Below the pieces are notes generated by a model. It worked only from the letters and a program-made list of their open reading frames with translations. It did no database searches and had not been told where the DNA came from. Positions 1-10,567 of a stretch of DNA of 64,000 nt are shown piece after piece. The first letter of the stretch is position 1; every line of letters starts with the position of its first letter. A program made the translations under genes and the position numbers. The stretch lies in NCBI GenBank assembly GCA_963930655.1, contig OZ005604.1, forward strand, positions 11,976,001 to 12,040,000, given 5' to 3'. The stretch is from Myrica gale (Eukaryota; Streptophyta; Magnoliopsida; Fagales; Myricaceae).

Positions 1-2509
1 ACACCTTGAGTGATGGTGTCGACACATATAACTACATTCCGGAATTTTACCGGTTTGAAATACGCGAGTTGAAATTTATGAAGTAGGGGGAGGGCAAACT
101 TGTCTTTTCCCCAACCATTTTCACGCCTATTACTCTCTCCCCCTTTGCCGAACACTTCATTTTTCCCCTCTCTCTTCAGCCTTTTCATTTTCCCTTGCCC
201 TAAGTCACCCACCAAAAAGAAGAAGAAGGAAGAAGGAGAGGAAGAAGGAGAAGAAGAAGAAGAAGAAAAGAAGGAGGAAGAGGAGAGAAGCGAGGTAAAT
301 CCTTGCTGGCCGAAAATCGTGCTACTCTCTCTCTCTCTCTCTCTCTATTCTCTTCTCGTTTCCTCTTGTTGGTTAGTTGTGGTTGGTGATGTTCTTGTTT
401 TCTTTTGTTGGTTAGTTGTGGTTGGTGATGTTCTTGTTTTCTTTTGTTGGTTGGTTGTGGTTTGATGGTAATTTGTCTAAGTAGTGTTCTCCTTGTGATT
501 CATGGATGTTTAGTGTGGATCTAGGTATGTTCAAGGTAGATCTTGTAAGTGTAGCATAGATTTTTACATGAGAACATGTGGAAAAATGACTAGATCTGAA
601 ATGAGGGTTCAAGAGAAATTGGTTATGTGCTCTAGGTGTTTGATAAAAGGCCTAAGAGGGGATTGAAACCTAAGTTGAGCAAGTATGGCCGAATCTAGGG
701 TTTGATGCATTAGATTGTGTATGTATGCTAGTGATATTGAGAACCACAAAGCCCTAAGTGTTAGGGATATGTTCAGATCTGGGAAAATAGGCAAGAGGAC
801 CAATAACGCACACTAGGTGTTTGGTAAACAGCCCAAGAGAAATGGGTACATGCAATGGTGTTAACTTGATAATTATGGAACCATGATTTGGTTGTAAACT
901 TCGAGTTGAAGTTGTAAGTGGGAGGAAGGTGAGAGTATAGTTGTTGTTATGAGATGTTAAGTTAGCCTTGGATGTTGGTTGTGACATGTAGAGATTCGGA
1001 TTTTGGTTGTTGGAGATTGTTGTGATTTCTGGAGTTACATATGCAGATTTCAAGGCTGGAATAGAAAGTGTGTTTTGTTGCATTGGTGGTTATCTCTTGA
1101 TATTTTAGTCCAATTTTACGGGGTTGGTCTTGGAATTTGTTTCAAGTTAAGAAAGAGAGCGTTTTAAGATAACTTGCATGTGAATTAGAGGTATGACGAA
1201 TATGTTATGGTATGAAAAAATTAGTGTGAGGGTCTATTAAAACAGATTCGTGTGAGTAATGTATTGATTACTATATACGTTTAGTGAACCTATGAATGAC
1301 AATAGTACGGTTCATTGTAGGTAACGAGACACTCGATACTCAAGCAAGCCTAAGGTAAGTGAAAATCTTTACAAACTGGAATGATACACTGCATGAAGAA
1401 TATTCATGAATAAGCATATCAAGCATGACATTACCAAGCACGACATGAATGCATCATGATCATTTGCATTCATTTTCCTCATGAGAAATGAGACATTTTA
1501 TGCAAATGAAAGTATGCAAATGAAAGTACCATTTTTATGCTACTTTATGACAAGTTTTATGACAAGTTAATTAACGAACCCAAGTCGGTCGGTACCGTAC
1601 CAAGTCAAGAAGGTGCATCCATTCCGAAGGACGTTTACGTGAAGGATGGATGTCACCTAGGACACCCATACCGAAGGATGCTTGCAAGAAGGATGGGTAG
1701 TCCATGAGGTAAGTGCAATCACACTGAAGGATGCTTGCAAGAAGGTGTGAACCTCAAGGGTCGTGTCTAGCCACTGAAGGACGAATGAGAGAAGGTGAGC
1801 TAGCTCGACCATATGTAAGGTCCCTAAGGGAAATAAGGGACTGTTCCTACGGGAACGCACAACCCTGATGTCAGGGGTAAAAGAGGGCAAGTGGCCCACA
1901 AGATAAGATGTGAATCGATTTTTACAAAAGCAAGAGTAAATGCATGTGCATTATACATGCATCACGTTTCATAATCAGGCATGCAGCGCATTATGTTAAC
2001 ATGACTATGATTACAAGTTCAAGTGCATGCTTACAATTTCAACCCATGTTTTAGCTATAATTCCTTACTGAGTCTTTCGACTCACAGTTTTAAATTGTAT
2101 CATTCCAGATGATGTTACAGGGGTGGAATCTTAAGAAGAGGACCTTGAACCCTAGGAGAAGGGTTGATGAAATGTTTCTCTTGTTTGCTAACGTTAGGAA
2201 AGATTTAGCTAATTTTTGTAAAAGCCGGCATGAGCCACCGTGATGTGGTGGTCATGGGTTTCATTTGGCTTAGTTAGTTAATGTTTTAAACTGGTTGATA
2301 TTTTGAGAATATGTTTAACAACCTTGAGTTATCAATGGAAAGTATGTTCTTATGCACGTTATACGCTAGCATTATAAGGCTTCTTTTTAACATTGAAGCA
2401 TCAACGTCTTTCCCGCTGCAAGTATAGTAGTAAGTACGCTGGAGCGTCCCATGCCGGGAATGCTCGCGGCTGTCATTAGCCTCGTTTAGCTAGCGTTCGG
2501 GGCGTGACA
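1..2509 (+). mobile_element. Ty3/Gypsy (Tekay/Del-like) LTR, copy A1, cut by window start
   Basis: This is a long LTR whose 3' end (cgttcggggcgtgaca) lies at 2509 and whose 5' end falls outside the window. It is the same family as the inverted LTR at 33046-36063. Both carry the spaced 'gaaggatgcttgcaagaaggatggg' type motif series, the 'actgagtctttcgactcac' motif and the ending 'tagctagcgttcggggcgtgaca'. It directly abuts Copia integrase sequence at 2510, so it was inserted into that older element. No PBS follows, so it is a solo or 3' LTR. A pyrimidine-rich tract and a (CT)n run (about 329-347) give a spurious 121-codon frame at 100-465, which I do not regard as a gene. Confidence 0.75.
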
Positions 2510-4856
2510 CTTCTTATGTCTGATGCCATGGCCAGAGCACTATGCTCTGAACTCCCTGGAAGTGTACTCGCCTCCATTGTCTGTCCGGAGGCACTTCAAC
2601 TTCTTTCCAGTTTCTCTTTCCACCATAGCGTGAAACTGCTCAAAAACTTGGTCCTTCGTTCTCAAGAAATACACCGACACTTTACGTGAGGCATCATCAA
2701 TAAATGTAACAAAATACCTGTTACCGCCCAAAGACTCCACCTCTAAGGGACCACATACATCAGAGTGTACCAAGCTCAACAACTCTGATCTTTTACTGGC
2801 AGATGTACAGAACGAGACTCAAGGTTGCTTACCAAACAAGCAATGCTCACAAGGGTTTAGCGCTGTACCTCTATTGATTGTGATAAGCGCCTTCTTTGCT
2901 AGTGTAAACGACCCCTTTTCACCCATGTGATCGAGTCTCTCGTGCCACAGATTTGGAGATGCCTCATCTTGAACTGCATTGAGGCTATCAGTGCATATCT
3001 TCACATGGGTCTTGTATAAAGTGCCGCAGATATGTCCACGGGCGACAACCATGTTGCCTTTCTTCAGCTTCCAAGCACCGTTGCCGAAGTGGTTGTCGTA
3101 GCCCAGTCGATCAAGCGCTGTCCCGGATATCAAATTTAACCGAAGGTCGGGCACATGTCGAACGTCTTTCAACACCATGGTACATCCAATATTTGTCTTT
3201 ATACGAACATCGCCAATACCCGCGATCTTTGAGAAACTGGTGTTACCCATCCTCACTGTACCATAATCTCCGGCTTTATACGTGGTGAAAAAATCACTGC
3301 GTGGAGTGGCGTGGTAGGACGCTGTTGTGTCTACCACCCATTCTGCATCCTGACTCGCAATATGGAGACATTCTTCTTCATCGGTGGAGAGTAATGCACA
3401 ATCTCCTGGAATGGTGACTAATGCTTCACCATCGGCCTTCTTTGACTGGTTGCTGGATTGGCCTTGCTCCCGTTGTAACTTCCGGCAGTTTCTTTTAATG
3501 TGGCCTTCGATGCCACAATGGAAACATTTTATCTTGCCCTTTTGATGATAACTACCGGGATTCTGGGATCTGCCTCTACTCTTGCTCCTACCTCTACTTC
3601 TCCATCTACCACCTTGCTGGTGCCTTCCTTCAGTTACGAAGGCATGTGACTAGTCCATACCAGCCTCTTTTCTTATGGCTTCCTCATTAAACAAGGCATC
3701 CTTCATCATCACCATGGTAAGTTTGTCGTCTGGAGCCAAATTGCTGAGGGAGACCACCAACGTCTCCCAAATGTCTGGTAGCGAACTGAGAAGCAGTAGA
3801 GCTTGTTCTTCATCGCCAAGATTCAACGCTACGGTTGAAAGTTGGTTCACCAGGTTCTGAAACTCGCTGGTGTGTTCAGCAACAGAGGTACCGCTCTTCA
3901 ACTTCAAGTTTACAAGGCGTCTCATTAAGAGAGCCTTATTCCTAGCGGTCTTGGCCTGGTAGATGTTCTCCAGCTTTTGCCATAGAGTGTAAGCGTCTGT
4001 CTCCTGTGCAACAAGATGGAATACACTATGGTCGATCCATTGTCTGATCTGACCAATAGTTTTCTTGTTCGACTTTTTCCGATCTTTTTCCGGCGTCTCG
4101 TCTGCTTTTACTCCTTCCTCTCCTATGAATCAAACAAATCCTTGCAATTTAGAAGATCTTCCATCCAGGGTCTCCAGATGGTGTAGTTGGTCGTCGTAAG
4201 CTTGATCATTGCACTAGAACTTGAATCCTCCATGCATTCTGCCTTCAACACTAGCTCAAATGGCTTGTTCCTCTACGTTCGGAGTTGAATCTCGCAAAAC
4301 GGAGCCCACCGTTGTGTCTGGAACGGTCAAAATAGCTAGGAACAGGTTCGGTCTGGCCCAAAAAGGACAAAAATTGGGCCCAAAATGGACAAAACTCGAA
4401 ACTGGAATATTCCCTCTAGGAACGGAATATTCCGTTAGCTATAACGGAATATGCTAACGGCGTTAACAGATTCCGTTAACAGTAACTCTGCGGGTTAACT
4501 CGGAAACTCGGCTGAAACTCGGTTGACTCAGTGAGTTGACTCAGCTACTCGGTCAGGAACCGAACCGGTTACGAAAAACCCGAACCGGATGATCCGATCC
4601 GCACGACCCGGAGAGTAAAAAGGCGCGTGGGAGCGCGTGACGCAATTTGTCGGCAGCTAACGGCGCGTGCAGGTGCGTGAAGCAAGTGGGACACGCACAG
4701 TTTCTTCTAGCGGCACGTGACGGCGTGTGCAGGCTTTATTTGGACTCCGGTTGGTACCGTTGTGCTCGTCTCTTCGAAAGGAATCTCCAGACAGGTCGAA
4801 AATATGATTTGGACTTAAATAGGACCTCAACCGAATGCACTAGGCTCTGATACCAC
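2510..4856 (-). mobile_element. Copia (Tnt1/Tork-like) internal region, broken fossil
   Basis: On the minus strand, starting near 4216, the parts follow in Copia order. The gag (UBN2 type) region covers roughly 3650-4216, with text such as LLLLSSLPDIWETLVVSLSN. A CCHC knuckle (CFHCGIEGHIKRNC) lies near 3500, protease and pre-integrase regions at 2819-3337, and the start of the integrase core (HSDVCGPL, FVTFIDDASRKV, RTDNGGEY) at 2540-2782. Sequence is replaced at 2510 by the Tekay-A LTR, so reverse transcriptase and the other LTR are not in this window. The coding region is broken in several places. The leader (about 4217-4842) is rich in repeated 'ggaatattcc' and 'gttaacggaat' motifs. Confidence 0.85.
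4843..4855 (-). other. Copia primer-binding site (tRNA-Met type)
   Basis: The plus strand reads gctctgataccac, the reverse complement of the typical plant PBS TGGTATCAGAGC. It lies next to the LTR at 4858 in the position expected for a minus-strand element. Confidence 0.8.
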
Positions 4857-4857
4857 T

Positions 4858-5271
4858 TGTTGAGCACAGAACGACAATAACAAACACAAGGAGACCAATA
4901 TTTAACGTGGTTCGGCAATGTGCCTACGTCCATAGAGGAGAGAACTTTGAAATCAGCAAACCAAAATATTACAACTCTCAACTCTCACTTTCACTCTCAA
5001 CTCGCACTGCACTCTCTACAATTTTTCTCCGCACTAATTCTCTCATTCACGAAGTTGAATTTATAGAGGAGAAAGAGAGTGTGAAACCTGCTAACAAATT
5101 TATCAGCTTTGCGGTGGCGTGCAAACCTTCTCCTGCAATTCTACAGACGATAGAGTATACGCTTGATGCTGGCCGAAATTCATCTGCTGCAAAGTCTTAA
5201 TTTTTGAGCCAAAGTTTGCGAGCCGCAAACTTTTACCGTAGGTATGGAACCTACACTAATCAGTGTCAACA
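4858..5271 (-). repeat. 5' LTR of the minus-strand Copia element
   Basis: On the minus strand this 414-bp segment begins TGTTGACACTGATTAG and ends GTGCTCAACA, giving TG...CA termini, and is followed directly by the PBS. It is the 5' LTR of the Tnt1-like fossil whose body is at 2510-4856. The partner LTR is beyond the left edge of the window. Confidence 0.8.
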
Positions 5272-6991
5272 AATCTATAATTATTCTGCTTACCGAGCAC
5301 TACAAGATGTCTTGTTGTAGATTTGAAGTAAGCTAAATAAGTATCCTGACTTAGATTTTCTTCGACGTTTTGCACTTGAAATCCATCGATGAAAGTCTTT
5401 TGAATAGTTCTAGTGTCTCAATTATGCAAGGTATACAGAATTAGAGTTTTTTTCTCAATGACCTGGTCACAGCACTGATGTGGAGGCTTAAGTGTAGTTG
5501 CTGATTTAATTGGGTAATGTATGTTTTCTTTGTTTGGTCCTGTTGTTCAGGGTAATATTTTTGTTTGGATCTTTAATTGCTGATGTGTTTATCTGTTTTG
5601 TGTCGCTATGAATAACGTTTAATGTGTTGTGGTTTATAAGTCAAGTCTTTCAACATTATGGCTTTTTTTATTGTTTTTGTTCATTATATCTATTTTACCA
5701 TAAAAATATATCCAATACACATATTTTCTACTTATAGAGTATCAGAATCTCGCAATATAGTCCCAATATAGTCCCACTGTTTTTGGGGAAAATTTATTTA
5801 CATAAGTTTGAAGAGTTATTCAGCAGGAGAGTAGGTAGGAGACTTACATGTTGACTACTTGTCTTAGATTTCTCACATCCCATGTGTAAGAGAGGAAAAA
5901 AATAGTTTAAAATTTTTGTTTTCATTTAGCTTTAGGAGTTTGCCTCGTCAACTTGAGTCATATTCTGCCATTGCACTCAGTAGTCCAAAACAAAGTTAAA
6001 AGATGGATTGGCATTACCTGCCTCGTCAACTTTTCTTTCTAATTAACGAATAATTATGCTCCTTAATCATAATTATACTACCAAGCAATATAATCATCGT
6101 TAGCTATGTTTGAATAAGGAAAGTTTTTCTGTTTTCCATAATGATTAAGAAAAATTCTTTGGATGTGTTTTTTTTAGTTGTTTGTGAAAATAGTGGTGCC
6201 TTAAAAAAATATTTATAGAAAAATAAAAGTTTTTGAAATATATTCTGGAATGGAGACTGTGAAAAGTTATATGTTTTGAAATATATTTTAAAAAATAATA
6301 TTCTTTATATGGATCTAAACTACTAATTTTGACACATTTAACCCTTTAACTTTTACGATTAATCAAATTGCGCTCTGAAATAAAATATAATTGTTAAAAC
6401 TGTCACTGACATGAGTTTGATGGTTTAATCATCTTTTTAAGGGCGCAAATAGATAAAATTTAATAATTTCTAAGTTCAGTGTGTCAAAAATGGATACTCG
6501 AGACCATATTTTGATAGTTTAATATTCCAAAAAATTATACAAAATAACTCTAAAGGACTAACCAGTGGTCTGAGTTGGAGACTCGACGATTTGCTCCCTC
6601 GAAAGAAGTACTCTGTGAGTGATGTTACAAGCATTGGAACTGTACAACCACTATGGATTGACTTGCAAATAGAAATATTTTAACCTAATGACTTAATATG
6701 ATTTTATCCAGAAGTGAAAATCCTGTCGTTAACCATTGATGGCAGCACGATTGGAAGGGACGACCATTGACAAAATATTCCGGGAATAACTAATATTTTA
6801 GTGTGGGCATACACAAAACAGCTTCGTCTTAATGGCCTAATTGCGTTTCTCTAATCCCCATCTAACAAATCAAGTGGCAAAGATTTATTTTTATCAATTA
6901 AACAAGTTCACCAATAAAAAAAATGTTACCAAAAAAAATACCACCAATCAAAACATCCAAGTAACTTTCCCCGTCGGAACAACCTAGCGAA
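5272..6991. other. Intergenic spacer, no gene recognised
   Basis: AT-rich sequence with no convincing reading frame, RNA gene or transposon termini that I could recognise. It separates the Copia LTR from the 3' end of the NDR1-like gene. Confidence 0.6.
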
Positions 6992-7633
6992 CTAAAAAGA
7001 AATAACCTGAGGTAAAATCAACATCATCGTGCCGAGGGAAACCCCGAGATGCGCACAGTGCCGCCCATGCTCCTGTACTGCGCCCGACCTGAGCTTGATA
7101 CCCTTATCGTTGACTTTAGCACCTTGGTTATTGACTTCCACGTTTGCCCCTCTCACCAGCTTGCGTCTCTTGGTCTTCAGCTTCATGATCTTAAACCTCA
7201 CTGCCGTCGTCAATTCCACTAGGAAAACAGCCGACTCATTTGGGGAAACTGCCTGAGAAAGCAGTGTTCTGTTCATCTCCGCATCCCCACTCTTCGTGGC
7301 CTTTTTATTGTACCCCTGGTAGAACGCAGGAATAACGTAGCTCCCCATGAGTTGTGACTGTGACCCATTGGGACTGTCATAGAAAGTGAGGTTCACGGCA
7401 TCGTAGTAGATCCCCTTGTTTATGTTGCCGTTGTCCAGCTTAAGCTCAAAGATTAGGGAGCTGTTTGGTGGAGTATCTAAGGTTTTGTTGAGGGAAGGGA
7501 TGTACAAGTATTGGATTGAGCATTTGGGGATAGAAGCACGTAGATATAGCCAAATTGACAGGGAAGCGAAGCCTAGACCGAATATCAACTTAAAACATCA
7601 CCTGCATCCGCAACACCCACCGTAGTCGCTCAT
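6992..7633 (-). pseudogene. NDR1: NDR1-like (NHL/LEA_2) protein gene with in-frame TGA at codon 12
   Basis: NDR1 of Arabidopsis is a plasma-membrane, GPI-anchored LEA_2-type protein needed by several CC-NB-LRR immune receptors. Here the minus strand encodes a close relative in one exon. The ATG at 7633 gives MSDYGGCCGCR, then TGA (7598-7600), then an uninterrupted frame beginning CFKLIFGLGFASLSIWLYLR (a membrane anchor). Next come PKCSIQYLYIPSLNK and the family hallmark KGIYYDAVNLTFYD, then YVIPAFYQGYNKKA, VRFKIMKLKTKRRK and ANVEVNNQGAKVNDKGIKL. A hydrophobic C-terminus (GTMMLILPQVISF) could be a GPI signal. Several N-x-S/T sites are present. Read across the TGA, the length is 213 codons plus stop, close to NDR1. 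The TGA may be a TGG>TGA change, a null allele or a sequencing error. No ATG close downstream would restore the anchor. Confidence 0.85.
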
Positions 7634-7688
7634 GTTTGCCTCTTGACAAAATGATCTATTTTGCTGGTGACACGACCCACTGAACCCC

Positions 7689-7696
7689 TTATATAA
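7689..7696 (-). promoter_or_regulatory. Putative TATA box of the NDR1-like gene
   Basis: The minus strand reads TATATAAG about 55 bp upstream of the ATG at 7633. This is a plausible TATA box with a short 5' UTR. It is positional evidence only. Confidence 0.45.
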
Positions 7697-8326
7697 AAAA
7701 GGACACCTTGCTTTACACTCGGTTTTGAGGTATTTCCACGCAGTTTCAGATGAAACTGCGATGTAAGTTCAGAAAAAACAAAAAATTTGGGTCTCTATAT
7801 AGATGTGGATCACGAAGGAATCAGGTCTGGGTGAACGCGCGTGGACGCGGGCTTTGAATTTTGATAGAAGAAAAAGTCCCGACAAGAGGCAAATGCTTTA
7901 AATAATAGGCCAGTAGCAGCCTCTATAGGATAAGTCATTTTTCAAATATTATCCACCTTGAAAGGCAATAATCGGTCTCTGTAGTGGCAGTTTTAGCTAT
8001 GATGGCTCCAAGTTAACCGACATTTATATTGGATATTTTTTTAACATTTTACACACTTTATCCAACATATTTTTTTCTTTTTTCTTTTGATTTATTGAGC
8101 ACGTATCAATAAATCTAAACTAATGAAATCTAAAATCATTAGAGAATATCATTTAGAGACATCAAATTATAATTTATAAAAATAAAAATAATATTCAAAC
8201 TAATAAATAACTTGTGAATTTGACGTCACGAAGAAAATAGAGCCCACTTTGATCCTTATTGCCCAAAAAATTGGTTGTGGCCTTCCTGTGAAACAAACCA
8301 CGTATGACATCAAATTGACAAATACC
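7697..8326. other. NDR1-like upstream region and host flank of the nested element
   Basis: AT-rich non-coding sequence (about 8020-8220) is followed by a short open stretch (8225-8331) that ends at the target site of the large nested retroelement. No gene was recognised. Confidence 0.5.
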
Positions 8327-8331
8327 CCACC
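8327..8331. repeat. Left target-site duplication CCACC of the Tat element
   Basis: CCACC directly precedes the LTR terminus at 8332 and is repeated exactly at 31738-31742 after the partner LTR. It marks both ends of one insertion 23.4 kb long including its nested guests. Confidence 0.8.
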
Positions 8332-8721
8332 TGATGATGTCAAGAATTACCACAATGCTCGGAAGCCAATTAAACCTGCAAGAATCACCGAGGGGGGTGG
8401 TCTCAGATCAAATCTCCGACGGCCAAGTCAGTGTTTAAGAAAGAAGATGAGTGTATTCTGAAGACAAAATTAAGTGTGTGTTTAACAAGGAGAATACCTG
8501 GGTTTGTATACCTGTACCGGCATCGCATTCCTACTAGAAGACTACCTCTTGAGGCAGTAGAGTTTCATTAGGAGAGTTCCCGAACAAATAGGCTATTTAG
8601 GAGGAGTCTTGGGGCTGCCATAGTCATGTTCTTGGTTGGATGGTCAATACGCGGCATGTGCTAATGGGCCAGAGCCCAAGCGGTCGGGCTTGTCGATGGC
8701 CGAATATTTCTTGAACCATCA
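8332..8721 (-). repeat. 3' LTR of the Tat-lineage element
   Basis: 390 bp; the plus strand reads tgatgatgtcaagaat ... cttgaaccatca. It matches the LTR at 31351-31737 over its whole length at about 91%. The polypurine tract at 8722-8738 shows it is the 3' LTR of a minus-strand element. Confidence 0.85.
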
Positions 8722-8738
8722 GTAGTCTCCCCCTCTTC
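8722..8738 (-). other. Polypurine tract of the Tat-lineage element
   Basis: The minus strand reads GAAGAGGGGGAGACTAC directly before the LTR start TGATGG, the normal place for plus-strand priming. Confidence 0.7.
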
Positions 8739-8999
8739 AACCTCAACAAATTAAGCGAAGAATATAAAATTCAAAGGTTGTGGTTCGTGAAGTTATCATT
8801 TGGACCAACGAGCCAATCAGAGAGCTAGCTTGCAGCGTATGCCATTCCTCTCGTACAGCTTTTCGATACTTAGTCACTTCGTCTTCACGCCATCATCTTC
8901 CTCCCAACCAATTCACTGTTGTTCCTCGACATTTCGTCTCTTCGTCTGCACCTCCACTTGTCTCTTTTGTGATAATTTTACCCTTCCTTACCAACGAAT

Positions 9000-10560
9000 T
9001 CGCAAAGCAAGCTCTCAGCCATCGGAAATTCCGGACGCGGGGGAGAACACGACACCGACCAGACGTGTCAAACGAGATAATCACTGGCTGTACTGCGGGC
9101 CAAGTACAATGTCCCACCGTCTGTGATAATGAGAGTCCTTGAGCCCGGCGAAAAGGTGTCAGAGCCTGATGAAGACGAGCTTAAGTTTTTTGATGATGCC
9201 CTGATTGCCGGCTTTCGATTTCCTCTTTCCCGGGAGATTCGTGAGTTGTTGTTCCTATACTTGTTGGCTCCCAATTAATTAGTGTCCAACGGGTGGAGAT
9301 TAGCGCTAGGGTTTTTTGCACTGTGGAGGAAATTGTTTGCCCAGAAAAATCCCCAACCATGGAGGGAGTTCATGCATTGCTACAAGATAGCCAAAATGGG
9401 AGAATGTATTACTTCCAGTCCCGGGACAAAATTGGTTTGCTCAAGGATACCATTCGAACAACAAAGGTTGGCACGAAAAGTTTTTCTTCGTGTCGGGTGA
9501 AGGGTGGGAGTGTCCTCCCGAAGAGGAAAACCCTGTCTGGGTATTGCACACATGGGGATCTCCCATTAAACAAAGTAAAGTGCTGATTCAACTCCTATTA
9601 TAGCTCCGTGATTGTATTCAGCTTGATCCGTTTCTCTCTGTTGGTAGCTAAGCAAAGGCCAGAGCTGGAAGCCGAGGAGTAGGTAAGGCTGAAAATTGCC
9701 TCCGAGAAGAGCTGGGATGTGACCGAGTTGTTGCCTCCTTCCAAACCAGGATCAATCCCCGAGTCTGGAATAGGTTAGTCGATCTGCTTTGACACACGTA
9801 CTTTTAATGGCTTAGCGTTTCCTACTCAGACTTGGTTAGTCAACAATTCTAGGGTAGGGACATGTCTCCATCTATCCATCCTTTTTGGTTTAATCAATAT
9901 GTCGATTGTGCTCCAATGTAAAAGCAAACGTAAGGCTCCTGCTCGGCAAGAGATCTCTAAAGTATTTGCCAGACCGCAGTCAACCGCAACACCACCGCTA
10001 GGTCTCCTGGAGGCATCTGGTCCAGTCAAGTCGGCTGGTATTCCGCTAAGATTACTCGGTCCGTCGCCGGCCGTTTTAAGGACTAGGCGACTCCAGCTAG
10101 CAGCGATGAGGTGCAAATTCTCGGGGAGAGCCGGGTAGAGGTGCTACGATCCCTCCAACAATCTTCTAGTGGCCGATCTAGCAAGCGGTCGAGGCTTATT
10201 GACAAGGATGAAGAGGAGGATGAGGGTGCAGAACAGGCCCTATCCGGTCAAAGATCCCTCCCTCCCCCATCACCTGCTGGGGAATCGGCACACTCCTCCA
10301 ACGACTCCATCTCATCGGCCGCCGTGAGGGAGCTTGTTGAGAATACAACTGTGCCCATAATAGTAAAGGGGCTATCGAGAATGACAGAAGAAAGCTGGAG
10401 GACTACCCTTCCACTACGGTCGGAGGAGGTGTCGGTTGGAGGCGATCAAACAGGAGTGGCAACGCCGAGCACACCAGAGGTTCTTGACTCAAGCAGCCGG
10501 TCACTGGGTCCTGAGGTACCGACCACTTCAAAGCGCTTTCTACCCACGGTACAGGAATGA
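9000..10560 (+). pseudogene. Antisense extra ORF of the Tat element, Transposase_28-like (PF04195) domain
   Basis: On the plus strand, opposite to the Tat element, one frame reads RAKYNVPPSVIMRVLEPGEK, then DELKFFDDALIAGFRFPLSR, EIRELLFLYLLAPN and SNGWRLALGFFALWRKLF. This matches my memory of the plant family named 'putative gypsy type transposon' (PF04195, Transposase_28). A Ser/Pro/Glu-rich low-complexity tail follows (10111-10560). Extra ORFs between pol and the 3' LTR, often antisense, are known in Tat-group elements, and this position fits. The function of such ORFs is unclear. It is broken in several places. The assignment rests on motif recognition only. Confidence 0.6.
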
Positions 10561-10567
10561 GTGGAGG

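Noticed and set aside
100-465. 121-codon plus-strand frame rich in Lys/Glu and Ser/Leu
   Set aside because: Product of purine and CT runs inside an LTR; no family resemblance.
8249-8461. 70-codon frame at the left edge of the Tat LTR
   Set aside because: Half of it is LTR sequence; only the host part is noted, as a weak observation.
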